Positions 7,473-14,806 of a stretch of 64,000 bases of DNA are shown here, piece after piece; position 1 is the stretch's first letter; each line of letters begins with the position of its first letter. The notes beneath the pieces are model-generated. The model did no database searches and was not told the origin of the DNA. It was given only the letters and a program-made list of their open reading frames with translations. Source of the stretch: a virus; the IMG/VR virus record IMGVR_UViG_3300015245_000006, positions 1 through 64,000 of that record. One strand, 5' to 3'. The translations under genes were made by a program, and so were the position numbers.

Positions 7473-8348
7473 TCACCATCCCATCTTGGTTGCGCAGATC
7501 GGGCCGATGCCGGCATAGACCGAATGCTTGTCCGTCAGCACGCGCCCGCACACGGAACACGCGCCCATGCGCAGGCCATAAGCCTTGGCAGCCTTGTGCG
7601 GATCGGCCGCGGCCTCCAAGATGCGGCCCTGCATCGCCTCGGTGCACTCGCGGGTGCAGACGAACTTGCCCTCGGTGATTCGCCCAAGATAGGTCGAGCC
7701 GCCATTCGTGGTCACGTAGATCGATCCGCACCACTTCGAGTTCGGTCCCGCCGGGCTGAACTTGAAGCCGTCCAGGATTAGCTTCGGCTTGCGGACGCCG
7801 CGCGAGGTGGCGAAGGTGAACGCCTCTTCGACCTTCGAGATGGAGATTTCCGGCGCGCAGTCGAGGCGCGTCTGAGCCTCCACCTTGCGCTCGGCAGCCC
7901 GCGCAACCCCCTTCCGAATCGCTTCGAGCTGGCCGAACGTCAGCGATCCGTACTGATGGAGCTTGCCCTGCAACGAACGAGCAAATTCGTTGGTCTCCAG
8001 ATTGGCAAGCAGCCAGGCGCACTCAGCCGGATGTTCGGCCTTGAAGGTCTCAGCCATCGCCAGGGCAGCAGCCGCGGTCGCCTGCGCGATCTTGGCCTTG
8101 CGCGCGCCAGTAGCCCCGCGCGACTTGGCGCGGGCCTCCGACGACGTCTTAAAGGTCAGTTTGCCGGCACCCTTGCAATGGAAGCACCGCTGGTGACCGT
8201 GAGACGAGGGCCCATTGTAGCGACCGGTTCCCCGGCACCTCGGGCAATCCTCGACGTATTTGGTCTCGTAGCCGTTCGCCGGCTTCACGCGCGGCGCGCC
8301 GTCGGCGGTCTTCTCGGCAGCAAAGAGATCATCCAGGGAGTCGTTCAT
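7473..8348 (-). CDS. Zinc-finger protein with C-terminal DUF6011-like domain
   Basis: This is a 291-residue protein. The N-terminal region has a DnaJ-type CxxCxGxG pair: C-P-R-C-R-G-T-G (Cys35, Cys38) and C-F-H-C-K-G-A-G (Cys55, Cys58), probably one zinc site. The middle is helical and lysine/alanine-rich. The C-terminus has C-S-V-C-G-R-V-L-T and G-I-G-P-I-C, the signature of DUF6011, a small zinc domain common in phage accessory proteins. The middle part also resembles single-strand-binding or primase-associated linkers, but this is weak. The start (8348) is set by an ATGA junction. Confidence 0.7.
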   Translation of the reverse strand: MNDSLDDLFAAEKTADGAPRVKPANGYETKYVEDCPRCRGTGRYNGPSSHGHQRCFHCKGAGKLTFKTSSEARAKSRGATGARKAKIAQATAAAALAMAETFKAEHPAECAWLLANLETNEFARSLQGKLHQYGSLTFGQLEAIRKGVARAAERKVEAQTRLDCAPEISISKVEEAFTFATSRGVRKPKLILDGFKFSPAGPNSKWCGSIYVTTNGGSTYLGRITEGKFVCTRECTEAMQGRILEAAADPHKAAKAYGLRMGACSVCGRVLTDKHSVYAGIGPICATKMGW

Positions 8349-8527
8349 TGGGCGGTCTCCTCGCATTGACGGGCCCACACGAGATCGAGCGCGCGGAAAA
8401 AGTCCTGCTCGACTTCGCGGAGGATACGGACGTCATTGCTGTTGAGTTGGCCGAGGCGGCGGTGCTGCGCGAGGCGTGCGCGGCACCAGAAGAGGTGGTT
8501 GCGGGCGTCCTGGAGGCGAGCGTTCAT
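8345..8527 (-). CDS. Small helical protein
   Basis: This is a 60-residue, almost wholly helical and charged protein (NARLQDARNHLFWCRARLAQHRR at its start). ATGA overlaps occur at both ends, which supports translation as part of the operon. Function is unknown. Confidence 0.6.
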   Translation of the reverse strand: MNARLQDARNHLFWCRARLAQHRRLGQLNSNDVRILREVEQDFFRALDLVWARQCEETAQ

Positions 8528-9060
8528 CGGGCGCGCTCCTGCTCGTCCAGTTTCTCAGCCAACTCGTTGGCGCCCTTCAGGACGTCTTCCAGCGACATGC
8601 CGTAGTCGGAGATGATGTCGACGCCGTTGCCCCAGACCAAAAACACGAAGGACGAGCGCTGGCCTGCCTTGGTGACCCCCAAGGTATCGTTGCTGGTCGA
8701 CGCCAGCGCCCTGAAGATCGTCGGCGCGTCCTTGGATGCCTTGACGGTATCCTCTTCGCCATCGTTGACCGTGATGGCGTAGCCAGCGGCCAGGAGGTCA
8801 TAGACGGCCCGGCCGACGATCCGCTGTTCGGTGTCGGTCGCGTTCGGGATCAGCGCCAGGTCCAGCTCGCGCAGCACGACGGTGTCCATCAGCGACACAA
8901 TCGAGGAAAGCCGTTCGAGGACGTTGTTCAGTTGCTTGATAGTGGGGCGAGCGGTGGAACCGCGATGGGCGTTCTCGCCGAGTTCCTTATGGGCCTCGTC
9001 CGCCAGGATGCGGATCAGGCGCAGTGCAGAGAGGGTGGTATCTTGCGACCCTATTACCAT
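8524..9060 (-). CDS. First gene of the leftward operon, hypothetical
   Basis: This 178-residue mixed alpha/beta protein is the first leftward gene, about 37 bases downstream of the promoter-like element at 9097-9125, so it is probably transcribed very early. It has two helical regions (residues 10-35 and 43-70), a central strand region (YAITVNDGEED) and a C-terminal DYGMSLEDVLKGANELAEKL helix. No catalytic motif or recognised family is evident. The ribosome site before the ATG at 9060 is weak. Confidence 0.6.
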   Translation of the reverse strand: MVIGSQDTTLSALRLIRILADEAHKELGENAHRGSTARPTIKQLNNVLERLSSIVSLMDTVVLRELDLALIPNATDTEQRIVGRAVYDLLAAGYAITVNDGEEDTVKASKDAPTIFRALASTSNDTLGVTKAGQRSSFVFLVWGNGVDIISDYGMSLEDVLKGANELAEKLDEQERAR

Positions 9061-9096
9061 CCGAGCACCATGCTATATGTTTGATATTGCTGCGAT

Positions 9097-9125
9097 ATTA
9101 TCATGTCGCTGCTCCATTGGGTTAA
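9097..9125 (-). promoter_or_regulatory. Leftward early promoter (predicted)
   Basis: On the minus strand TTAACC (9125-9120) is followed after 17 bases by GATAAT (9102-9097), a good match to sigma70 -35/-10 elements. It lies directly upstream of the first leftward gene, and its -35 element abuts the dyad at 9127-9146. Confidence 0.55.
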
Positions 9126-9126
9126 G

Positions 9127-9146
9127 CGTCAACTTAAGTGTTGACG
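9127..9146. promoter_or_regulatory. Dyad operator between divergent promoters
   Basis: CGTCAAC and GTTGACG form perfect 7-base inverted arms around a 6-base spacer. The right arm contains the -35 hexamer of the rightward promoter and the left arm abuts the leftward -35. A dimeric HTH regulator bound here would cover both promoters. Candidate regulators in the window are the HTH proteins at 3705-3932 and 9208-9759. Confidence 0.6.
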
Positions 9147-9170
9147 GACACTAATATACGCGCATATAAC
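9141..9170 (+). promoter_or_regulatory. Rightward early promoter (predicted)
   Basis: TTGACG (9141-9146) and TATAAC (9165-9170) are separated by 18 bases, a good sigma70-type arrangement, about 38 bases upstream of the ATG at 9208. The -35 overlaps the right arm of the dyad, so binding there should repress this promoter. Confidence 0.6.
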
Positions 9171-9207
9171 GTGAATGCAACTATTTTCTACAGGGCTAAA
9201 AACGTAG

Positions 9208-9759
9208 ATGCCGCGTAAGTGCAAATGTGGGGCGCCAATCGACAACGGCATGAACCGTTGTCGGCCGTGTCACGCCGACGCGGAGCGCGCACGGCGCAAG
9301 ACTTGCCGGCCATCGATTGAAGAGAAACGTAAGAACCGCGCGCGCTCTGCGGCTCGCGCAGCCAGGAATCGCGGAACCCTAATTCCCCAGCCATGCTCGT
9401 GCGGTGCTGAAAGCTCTGAGATGCATCACGAGGACTATTCCAAACCGTTGGAAGTGAAGTGGTTTTGCCGCAAGTGCCATGTGGCGTTGCATTACCCGGC
9501 ACATGCTCGAAAGCACAAAAGGATCAAATCGATGAAGTTGGGCGCGTGGATGGAGCGCAATTTTTGGACGACAGACATGTTTGCCGAGAAAGTTGCTGCC
9601 GAACTGAACAGAAGCACTTTTTCGCCTCGGACGGTCGAGGCTTGGAGGCAAGGCCGCGCAATCCCACGGTACCGGATGCTGCCCGTGATCTCGAAAATCA
9701 CGAACGGAGAGGTAACGGGGGACGATTTTGTTTCACATGAAACGAAAGGTACTTTGTAA
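9208..9759 (+). CDS. HNH/zinc-ribbon protein fused to a Cro-like HTH domain
   Basis: This 183-residue protein is the first rightward gene. Residues 5-21 hold CxC and CxxC (Cys5, 7, 18, 21), a zinc knuckle. Residues 63-95 hold CxC, then H-H-E-D-Y-S-K-P-L and C-R-K-C-H-V-A-L-H, the arrangement of a phage HNH-type zinc nuclease. Residues about 110-175 form a helix-turn-helix with T-V-E-A-W-R-Q-G-R-A-I-P recognition features, typical of small Cro/CI regulators that choose a site by recognition helix and close with V-T-G-D-D-F. It may be a DNA-binding regulator with a nuclease-derived zinc module. Its gene lies beside the divergent dyad, suggesting autoregulation. Confidence 0.7.
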   Translation: MPRKCKCGAPIDNGMNRCRPCHADAERARRKTCRPSIEEKRKNRARSAARAARNRGTLIPQPCSCGAESSEMHHEDYSKPLEVKWFCRKCHVALHYPAHARKHKRIKSMKLGAWMERNFWTTDMFAEKVAAELNRSTFSPRTVEAWRQGRAIPRYRMLPVISKITNGEVTGDDFVSHETKGTL

Positions 9760-10500
9760 ATGGCTGAATTTTCAGCGATTTCCTGGACAGATGCGACGTT
9801 CAACCCGTGGATCGGCTGCACCAAGGTCTCGGCGGCGTGCGACGGTTGCTATGCCGAGGCCGACAACAAGCGCCGGAAGTGGGTCGAGGGCTGGGGCGCT
9901 GGCGTCCCGCGGCGCCGGACCACGAAAGCCTATTGGCGGCAACCGCTCGCCTGGGATCGGCTGTCGGTCCAAAACGGCAGGAAAATGAAGGTCTTCGGCG
10001 GCTCGCTGTGCGATTTTCTCGATAACGAGGTCGATCCGATCTGGCGCGACGACTATTGGGATCTGATCAAGGCCACGCCGAACCTGTGGTGGCTGCTGCT
10101 GACCAAGCGAATTGGCAATGCGCGCAAGATGTTGCCGCCGGATTGGGGCGAGGGCTATCCGAACGTCGTGCTGATGGCGACGCTGGAGAGCCAGGAGGTC
10201 TGGGACCGCGACATTGACAAGCTCATGAGCGTGCCGGCGGTACTGCACGGCGTGTCGGTGGAACCGATGTTGAGCCATGTCGATATCTGTGGCTGGCAGC
10301 CGGACTGGATCATCACCGGGGGCGAGAGCGGGCCGAATCGTCGGCCGCTCGATATGGATAACGTGCGCTCGATGCGCGACCAATGCGCCAGCGCCGGCAT
10401 CGCCTTCCACCACAAGCAGAACGGCGGCTTGCGCGGCAAGGACAATGGCTGCCTGGTCGACGGGGTCGAGCACAAGCACTTTCCTGTGGCGCTGCGGTGA
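9760..10500 (+). CDS. Gp37/Gp68 family protein (DUF5131)
   Basis: This is a 246-residue member of the phage Gp37/Gp68 family. Signature segments include ISWTDATFNPWIGC, then KVSAACDGCYAE (three Cys near residues 20-31), a W-W-L-L-L-T-K-R block, GVSVEPML and WIITGGESGPNRRP. The cysteines recall radical-SAM or metal proteins with a TIM-like fold, but the family has no established reaction. It occurs widely in phage early regions. The gene starts directly after the preceding stop and is followed by a GTGA-coupled gene. Confidence 0.85.
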   Translation: MAEFSAISWTDATFNPWIGCTKVSAACDGCYAEADNKRRKWVEGWGAGVPRRRTTKAYWRQPLAWDRLSVQNGRKMKVFGGSLCDFLDNEVDPIWRDDYWDLIKATPNLWWLLLTKRIGNARKMLPPDWGEGYPNVVLMATLESQEVWDRDIDKLMSVPAVLHGVSVEPMLSHVDICGWQPDWIITGGESGPNRRPLDMDNVRSMRDQCASAGIAFHHKQNGGLRGKDNGCLVDGVEHKHFPVALR

Positions 10501-10778
10501 AGAAACCCCAGCGCATTCCTTACCGCTCGAAAAAGACCGGCGAAACCAAGGTCTTCGAGTACGAGCAGCGGGATTACCGGATGGACGCGGTCGAGCGATG
10601 CCGGCGCGCATTGGAGCGCCGGCCGCTTCGGCTCGTGCGCAACAAGAGCGGTGGAAATCGCTGGCGGGTGGGCAAAGGTGGTCACGTCTACAATGACGCC
10701 ACCGTACGGCAGTTGATCCGTGCAGGCGTCGCCGTCTGCGTCGGCGAGTTCGTTGAACTGAAAGGCAAGGTCAGATGA
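10497..10778 (+). CDS. Basic hypothetical protein
   Basis: This is a 93-residue basic protein beginning V-K-K-P-Q-R-I-P-Y at a GTG that overlaps the previous stop (GTGA). It is followed by an ATGA-coupled methyltransferase-like gene. The RRPLRLVRNKSGGNRWRVG segment is positively charged and could bind nucleic acid. No family is recognised. Confidence 0.6.
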   Translation: MKKPQRIPYRSKKTGETKVFEYEQRDYRMDAVERCRRALERRPLRLVRNKSGGNRWRVGKGGHVYNDATVRQLIRAGVAVCVGEFVELKGKVR

Positions 10779-11398
10779 CCTGGCCTTTCGAGCCCTTGCG
10801 CACCTTCGGCTATGACGTCGTGGTCGCCGATGTGCCGGCAAACTTCGATCTCTACGGGCACGCTTCATCGAAAGCCGCGGCCGGCCAGTATGACACCATG
10901 ACTGACGCACAAATCGCAGCGCTCCCGGTCGGGCACCTGGTGCGGCAGAACGCGCTGCTGCTCTATTGGACAACGGGCTGGGCGATTGCGACGGGGCGCG
11001 CGCAAGCAATCGTGCGCGCCTGGGGCGCCGAGCCCGTCACCGAAATCGTCTGGATCAAAACCACGCGCAACGGCAAGGTCCGCATGGGAACCGGCTATCG
11101 TGTCCGCACGATGCACGAGCCGATTCTCCTCGCCAAATGGGGCAACCCGAAGCATGCGCCTTTTCCTTCGTCTTTCCCCGGGCTTGCTCGGCGACATTCC
11201 GAAAAACCTGATGAGTTCTACGAGCTTGTGTGCACTCGCACGCCTGGCGCGTGGCGCTGCGACCTATTCTCGGCCGGTATTATTCGCCCTGGCTTCGAGG
11301 GCTGGGGTCAAGATCATCGTCAGAAGGAGGAGATCTATGGCTCACGGAAGCGGACACAGCGCCCACAATCGATACCGTTCTTCGGAACGGATATTTGA
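10775..11398 (+). CDS. MT-A70-like protein with altered catalytic motif
   Basis: This 207-residue protein has the layout of phage MT-A70 adenine methyltransferases: a YDVVVAD strand (13-19), a Y-D-T-M-T-D-A-Q-I-A-A-L-P-V block, A-L-L-L-Y-W-T-T-G, then W-I-K-T-T-R-N-G, G-T-G-Y-R-V-R, H-S-E-K-P-D-E-F-Y and a C-terminal R-C-D-L-F-S segment. The catalytic D-P-P-W/F/Y motif is replaced by D-V-P-A-N-F (19-24). It may be inactive, may have changed specificity, or may act as a SAM-binding decoy. The last 62 bases overlap the next gene. Confidence 0.75.
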   Translation: MTWPFEPLRTFGYDVVVADVPANFDLYGHASSKAAAGQYDTMTDAQIAALPVGHLVRQNALLLYWTTGWAIATGRAQAIVRAWGAEPVTEIVWIKTTRNGKVRMGTGYRVRTMHEPILLAKWGNPKHAPFPSSFPGLARRHSEKPDEFYELVCTRTPGAWRCDLFSAGIIRPGFEGWGQDHRQKEEIYGSRKRTQRPQSIPFFGTDI

Positions 11399-12089
11399 AA
11401 AGCACATCATCGAAATCGACCGCCGGCCGGTGGCCTGCCGCAAGCTATTTTGCGCGACCGAAGGATGTGGACAGCAGGGAGAATTGCTTGACACCAAGGC
11501 TTCTGCTCTTCCCTCCGTCGTGGTTGAGCGTAAGTTCAAACAAAAAGGCTGGACGGTCGGCCATGATTCGCGCGGCGACTACTGCCCGAGCTGCACCGCA
11601 ACGCGGCTTTCAACACGTAGAAAGAAACTGAAGCCAATTTCGAATGTGGTTCCAATCAGGGAGAACGAGCCTATGCCGATGGTGAACGGCGAAGTGCCTA
11701 CCGAGATGAGCCGATCGGATCGCCGCATCATCTTCGCGAAGCTCGAAGAGGTCTATCAGGACGAGGAGATCGGCTACCGGAACCCATGGACAGACGTCAC
11801 CGTGGCTCGCGATCTGGGTTCGCACATTCCGGTCGCCTGGGTTGCGCAGGTGCGCGAAGAGAACTTCGGGCCTGCCAAAGACAATGGCGAAATCCGCGGG
11901 ATGCTGACGCGCGTCGAAGCGGAGGCGGTCGAGGCGCGCAAGATCCTTGCCGAGTGCAAGACGATCCGTATCGAGGCTAGTAACCTGGTCGAAAGGATCA
12001 ACGGGCTGATGAAGCGCGCCACCGAATCCGGCAAGTCGCTCGATGGGCTGATCGCAATCGCCTCGCGCATCGAGCGCTCGGTGTCGTAA
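11337..12089 (+). CDS. Hypothetical protein with Cys-pair N-terminus and helical C-terminus
   Basis: This is a 250-residue protein of unknown function. AAGGAGG at 11324-11330 sets the start at ATG 11337, inside the end of the MT-A70-like gene. The N-terminal half holds two Cys pairs (C-A-T-E-G-C and C-P-S-C near residues 39 and 83), probably one zinc site. The C-terminal half is helical with a SRSDRRIIFAKLEEVY segment and coiled-coil character. It may be a DNA-binding accessory protein. Confidence 0.65.
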   Translation: MAHGSGHSAHNRYRSSERIFEKHIIEIDRRPVACRKLFCATEGCGQQGELLDTKASALPSVVVERKFKQKGWTVGHDSRGDYCPSCTATRLSTRRKKLKPISNVVPIRENEPMPMVNGEVPTEMSRSDRRIIFAKLEEVYQDEEIGYRNPWTDVTVARDLGSHIPVAWVAQVREENFGPAKDNGEIRGMLTRVEAEAVEARKILAECKTIRIEASNLVERINGLMKRATESGKSLDGLIAIASRIERSVS

Positions 12090-12262
12090 TGGAAATCCTT
12101 GCCTTCGTCCTGGCGATCGTGGCCGGCGGAACGTTGTCTGGGCCATGGTGGTACCGCCTTGGCTTCAAAGAAGGTCACGAATGCGGAACCGCCGATGCTT
12201 GGGAGTTTGCATCGGCAGACGAGACAGACGAACGAACGGAGCTGGATAGCGATGCCGTTTGA
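12089..12262 (+). CDS. Small single-span membrane protein
   Basis: This is a 57-residue protein. Residues 2-22 are hydrophobic (ILAFVLAIVAGGTLSGPWW), followed by G-F-K-E-G-H-E-C and an acidic tail. Its ATG overlaps the previous stop (TAATG). It probably inserts in the inner membrane; the role is unknown. Confidence 0.55.
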   Translation: MEILAFVLAIVAGGTLSGPWWYRLGFKEGHECGTADAWEFASADETDERTELDSDAV

Positions 12263-12509
12263 CATGAACGAATGGATCGAGACGCAGCGTCGAGCGCCGG
12301 CCAGGGCCAGCCCGCTTTGGGACGAGGTCATGGATGCGACCTGGTCCGACTTCGGCCGCCGTGTCTATCATCGCGCCATCGACGACAATTTCGTCAAGGC
12401 CATCATGACTGGCCTGCTGCGCTACGACAACAGCCCTGGAACCGAAGTGCCGCAGATCCAGCTTGCGGCCCGCTTGCGCAACTATCTCTGGACGGGAGTG
12501 GTGAAATGA
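12252..12509 (+). CDS. Hypothetical protein
   Basis: This is an 85-residue helical protein starting MPFDMNEW. The ATG at 12252 overlaps the preceding small membrane-protein gene by 11 bases, and its stop overlaps the next ATG (ATGA). A FVKAIMTGLLRYD helix is visible. No known family. Confidence 0.6.
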   Translation: MPFDMNEWIETQRRAPARASPLWDEVMDATWSDFGRRVYHRAIDDNFVKAIMTGLLRYDNSPGTEVPQIQLAARLRNYLWTGVVK

Positions 12510-12910
12510 GCCTGGTCGAGAACGAGCTGGCGACGCTGCGCGCCCGCGTCACCGAGCTCCTGCAATTCAACAACGAGTTCGAGAATCGGGCTCGGATAGC
12601 CGAGCGCAAGTTTCGCCTGCTGCGTACGGCGCGTCCGATCGCCGAATGGTCCGACGAAGACGGCTGCGCGCTGTGGTGGAAATTCCCGATCGTAGAACCG
12701 CCCTATGTCGGCACTCCGAACGATCTCGGCAGGGAAATCGTTATTGAGACCCAGGTCATGACGCTGCGCGGCGGCGATCCGATCGCGACCGTGGTAGTTC
12801 AGCCATATCGAGGTTCGAGTGGACAGCGCCTCAACGTCGGAGGCTGGCCTGGCTACCACACGCACTGGACGCCACTTCATCCGATTGCCAACGAAGTGAA
12901 ACCACGATGA
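12506..12910 (+). CDS. Hypothetical protein with N-terminal coiled coil
   Basis: This is a 134-residue protein. Residues 3-42 form a leucine-rich coiled coil, followed by a Trp- and Pro-rich globular part (WWKFPIVEPPYVG, WPGYHTHWTP). ATGA overlaps occur on both sides. Function is unknown. Confidence 0.6.
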   Translation: MSLVENELATLRARVTELLQFNNEFENRARIAERKFRLLRTARPIAEWSDEDGCALWWKFPIVEPPYVGTPNDLGREIVIETQVMTLRGGDPIATVVVQPYRGSSGQRLNVGGWPGYHTHWTPLHPIANEVKPR

Positions 12911-13092
12911 CGCCAATCATCCTGATCTATCTCATTCTCAATGCCCAGCACCGCTGGGAGTTTCTCACGATCGAACGTGCGGAAAGCGCAACCTATTGCG
13001 GTTTTCTGGTTAATGAGGTGAACCACATGTTCACCGATACACCTGGCAATATCCGAATCATCTGCGTGAAGGACACGGGAATCGACATATGA
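12907..13092 (+). CDS. Small exported or membrane-associated protein
   Basis: This is a 61-residue protein whose first 13 residues (M-T-P-I-I-L-I-Y-L-I-L-N-A) could be a signal or membrane segment, with two cysteines later. It is coupled by ATGA at both ends. Function is unknown. Confidence 0.55.
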   Translation: MTPIILIYLILNAQHRWEFLTIERAESATYCGFLVNEVNHMFTDTPGNIRIICVKDTGIDI

Positions 13093-13277
13093 AGTGTCCC
13101 ACCCTCGACGAGCGCAAAGTCTGCCAGTTCTGCGAGCGTCCGTTCCGCTGCCCGCTCGCGCAGCCCGAGCGCTTCATCTGTGGGCCTTGCGGAGGAAAAC
13201 ATGAGACGCCGAAAACTCCCTCCGGACAAGAGACTGGATTGGCGCGACCCGAACATGCCGGTGTTCCGGAGAGTTGA
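13089..13277 (+). CDS. Small zinc-finger-like protein
   Basis: This is a 62-residue protein with CQFC (residues 12-15) and C-G-P-C (31-34) flanking a basic region, probably a zinc ribbon. Its last 77 bases overlap the next gene, which has its own ribosome site, so the C-terminal tail may be incidental. Confidence 0.5.
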   Translation: MKCPTLDERKVCQFCERPFRCPLAQPERFICGPCGGKHETPKTPSGQETGLARPEHAGVPES

Positions 13278-13434
13278 GCGGCTGGGGCGTGTCAGCGTCG
13301 AACCGATCTCGCCGGAAGAGGAGCAGGCGTGGTGCAAGGAGTGCGTCGAGCGGAGCAAGAACCCACACTGGTCGGAAGACGAAACCTATACGTTGCGCCG
13401 CTACAAGCGGAAGAAGTACCTGAGGAAGACCTGA
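13201..13434 (+). CDS. Basic hypothetical protein
   Basis: This is a 77-residue charged protein starting MRRRKLPPDKR, with a central W-C-K-E-C pair and a tail of RRYKRKKYLRK. The ATG at 13201 has GGAGG seven bases upstream. It probably binds nucleic acid or sits in a complex; no family is recognised. Confidence 0.6.
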   Translation: MRRRKLPPDKRLDWRDPNMPVFRRVERLGRVSVEPISPEEEQAWCKECVERSKNPHWSEDETYTLRRYKRKKYLRKT

Positions 13435-13577
13435 TGTTGCGGCCAGAACCGTGGCCGCATCTCGTGCACTATCGGTGGGGACGAGTCTCTCACGTTCCAC
13501 CCGACCGCTTCTTGTTTCGAACCAAACCGCACGGCCCCTCGGATTGCACCTGGATCGTGCCTGGGACCGGCCAGTAA
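13434..13577 (+). CDS. Very small hypothetical protein
   Basis: This is a 47-residue protein rich in Pro, His, Trp and Arg (MLRPEPWPHLVHYRWG). The ATG overlaps the previous stop (TGATG). It is supported only by coupling and codon use. Confidence 0.45.
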   Translation: MLRPEPWPHLVHYRWGRVSHVPPDRFLFRTKPHGPSDCTWIVPGTGQ

Positions 13578-13592
13578 AGGAGGATAGCCAAC

Positions 13593-13787
13593 ATGGAGTT
13601 GTTTAGAGCGTATGCGTCGTGTGTCCAGGCGTGGATGGAGTTCATCAACGTTGCGGATCATCCGCGCGAGGACAATCGCGTGGGGCCACCCTACGACCGA
13701 CAATCGCAGGTCAAGCAGGGTGTTGTCGATGGTCCGCGCCGCAGCACGACGCGTGAGGCTGAGGCAGCACGGAGGCGCGGCCAATGA
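13593..13787 (+). CDS. Small hypothetical protein
   Basis: This is a 64-residue protein starting MELFRAYASC, with a strong AAAGGAGG ribosome site about 10 bases upstream and an ATGA junction to the next gene. The C-terminus is basic and helical. Function is unknown. Confidence 0.55.
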   Translation: MELFRAYASCVQAWMEFINVADHPREDNRVGPPYDRQSQVKQGVVDGPRRSTTREAEAARRRGQ

Positions 13788-14065
13788 AACCAGCAGCAAT
13801 GGCGTTGTCGCTCTTCCTGGGGATCTACACGCCGGTTCAATACGGTGGGTTCGGGCCTTACGGGCCTTACGGCCGACCGGCGCCTGACGCCTATGACCTT
13901 CCTCCCTGCAATCCCTACTACAATCCGAACTGCGGCAGGTTTCGCGAAGAAGGTCCGCGCGCGCGGCAGTTTCGGTGCGAGCAGTATCCCATGATGCCGG
14001 ACTGCCCGCGCGGTCGACGGGGTGATCCTTACGAGGGCCCTGGGCCCTACAATCCAGACGAGTGA
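13784..14065 (+). CDS. Exported Gly/Pro/Tyr-rich protein
   Basis: This is a 93-residue protein. An N-terminal hydrophobic stretch (AAMALSLFLGIYT) resembles a signal peptide. The rest is rich in Pro, Gly and Tyr (G-P-Y-G-P-Y-G) with four cysteines in C-N-P-Y-Y-N-P-N-C and two later positions, like a small periplasmic disulfide protein. Role unknown; an envelope function is inferred. Confidence 0.55.
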   Translation: MKPAAMALSLFLGIYTPVQYGGFGPYGPYGRPAPDAYDLPPCNPYYNPNCGRFREEGPRARQFRCEQYPMMPDCPRGRRGDPYEGPGPYNPDE

Positions 14066-14070
14066 CGCTC

Positions 14071-14199
14071 ATGACAATCTGGTATTGCCTGGCGGGCTGG
14101 ACCGTCATCTCGTGCGCGCTTGGCTACGGCATTTGCCGCTACTGCCTGCGCGCGCGCCGCCACGAACGCGATCAGTTCTGGAAACAGCCAGAATTATGA
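14071..14199 (+). CDS. Very small membrane protein
   Basis: This is a 42-residue protein: MTIWYCLAGWTVISCALGYG is hydrophobic, followed by a basic C-terminus (RARRHERDQFWK). It is a likely single-pass, N-out protein. Its stop overlaps the next ATG (ATGA). Confidence 0.5.
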   Translation: MTIWYCLAGWTVISCALGYGICRYCLRARRHERDQFWKQPEL

Positions 14200-14444
14200 C
14201 CAACACCCGCATCATCCCATGCCCATCCTGCCTGGGCGATAAGGGCCACGAGGTGCCCTACGACATCAACCGCTTCAACGGCGACTGCATTTGTTACTGG
14301 CAGCATTGCTCGACGTGCGGAGCGGAAGGTGACGTCGAGATCGAGCTCGAGGAGATCGAAATGGAAGATCTCGACGAATGCTACGGGATTGAAGCCGATC
14401 GCTCGCAAGAGGCGCTGGCGCTGCTTTTGGGAGAAAACGAATGA
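14196..14444 (+). CDS. Zinc-ribbon acidic protein
   Basis: This is an 82-residue protein. C-P-S-C (residues 9-12) and C-S-T-C (38-41) form a probable zinc ribbon, followed by a very acidic helix (EIELEEIEMEDLDE). The negative tail could mimic nucleic acid, a feature of some anti-defence proteins; this is speculation. It is ATGA-coupled to the next gene. Confidence 0.55.
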   Translation: MTNTRIIPCPSCLGDKGHEVPYDINRFNGDCICYWQHCSTCGAEGDVEIELEEIEMEDLDECYGIEADRSQEALALLLGENE

Positions 14445-14806
14445 CTGCGGAAGAAAACTTTCACTGCAAGGTCGGGAGCCGGGTCGATCCCCGCACCCCA
14501 AAACAGGTTCGCGATGAGTGGCGCGGCAAACCCCTGGTCGAGCGGCTCGAAGGGTTTGCCAACGAATGCGACGATGCCGGCGGCAGCATGCTTCTGTCCG
14601 CCGCCGACATCCGCGAAGCCATCGCTATCATCAAGGATAAGGAGCTGGAGCGCCTGGTGACCGCCTGGCGCGATGCGCGCGCGGCTTGCGTAAACCTCGA
14701 TTGGCCGAAGGTTCGTTTCGACGATCCGAGGATTTCGGCAACATGGAACGCCGTGAAGAAGGCCGAAATGGCCCTCCTTCAGCACGCCATCCGGAGCCTG
14801 CCATGA
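14441..14806 (+). CDS. Hypothetical protein
   Basis: This is a 121-residue protein. An N-terminal basic loop region is followed by helical segments (LVERLEGFANECDDAGG, AADIREAIAIIKDKELERL). ATGA overlaps at both ends place it firmly in the operon. No family is recognised. Confidence 0.6.
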   Translation: MTAEENFHCKVGSRVDPRTPKQVRDEWRGKPLVERLEGFANECDDAGGSMLLSAADIREAIAIIKDKELERLVTAWRDARAACVNLDWPKVRFDDPRISATWNAVKKAEMALLQHAIRSLP

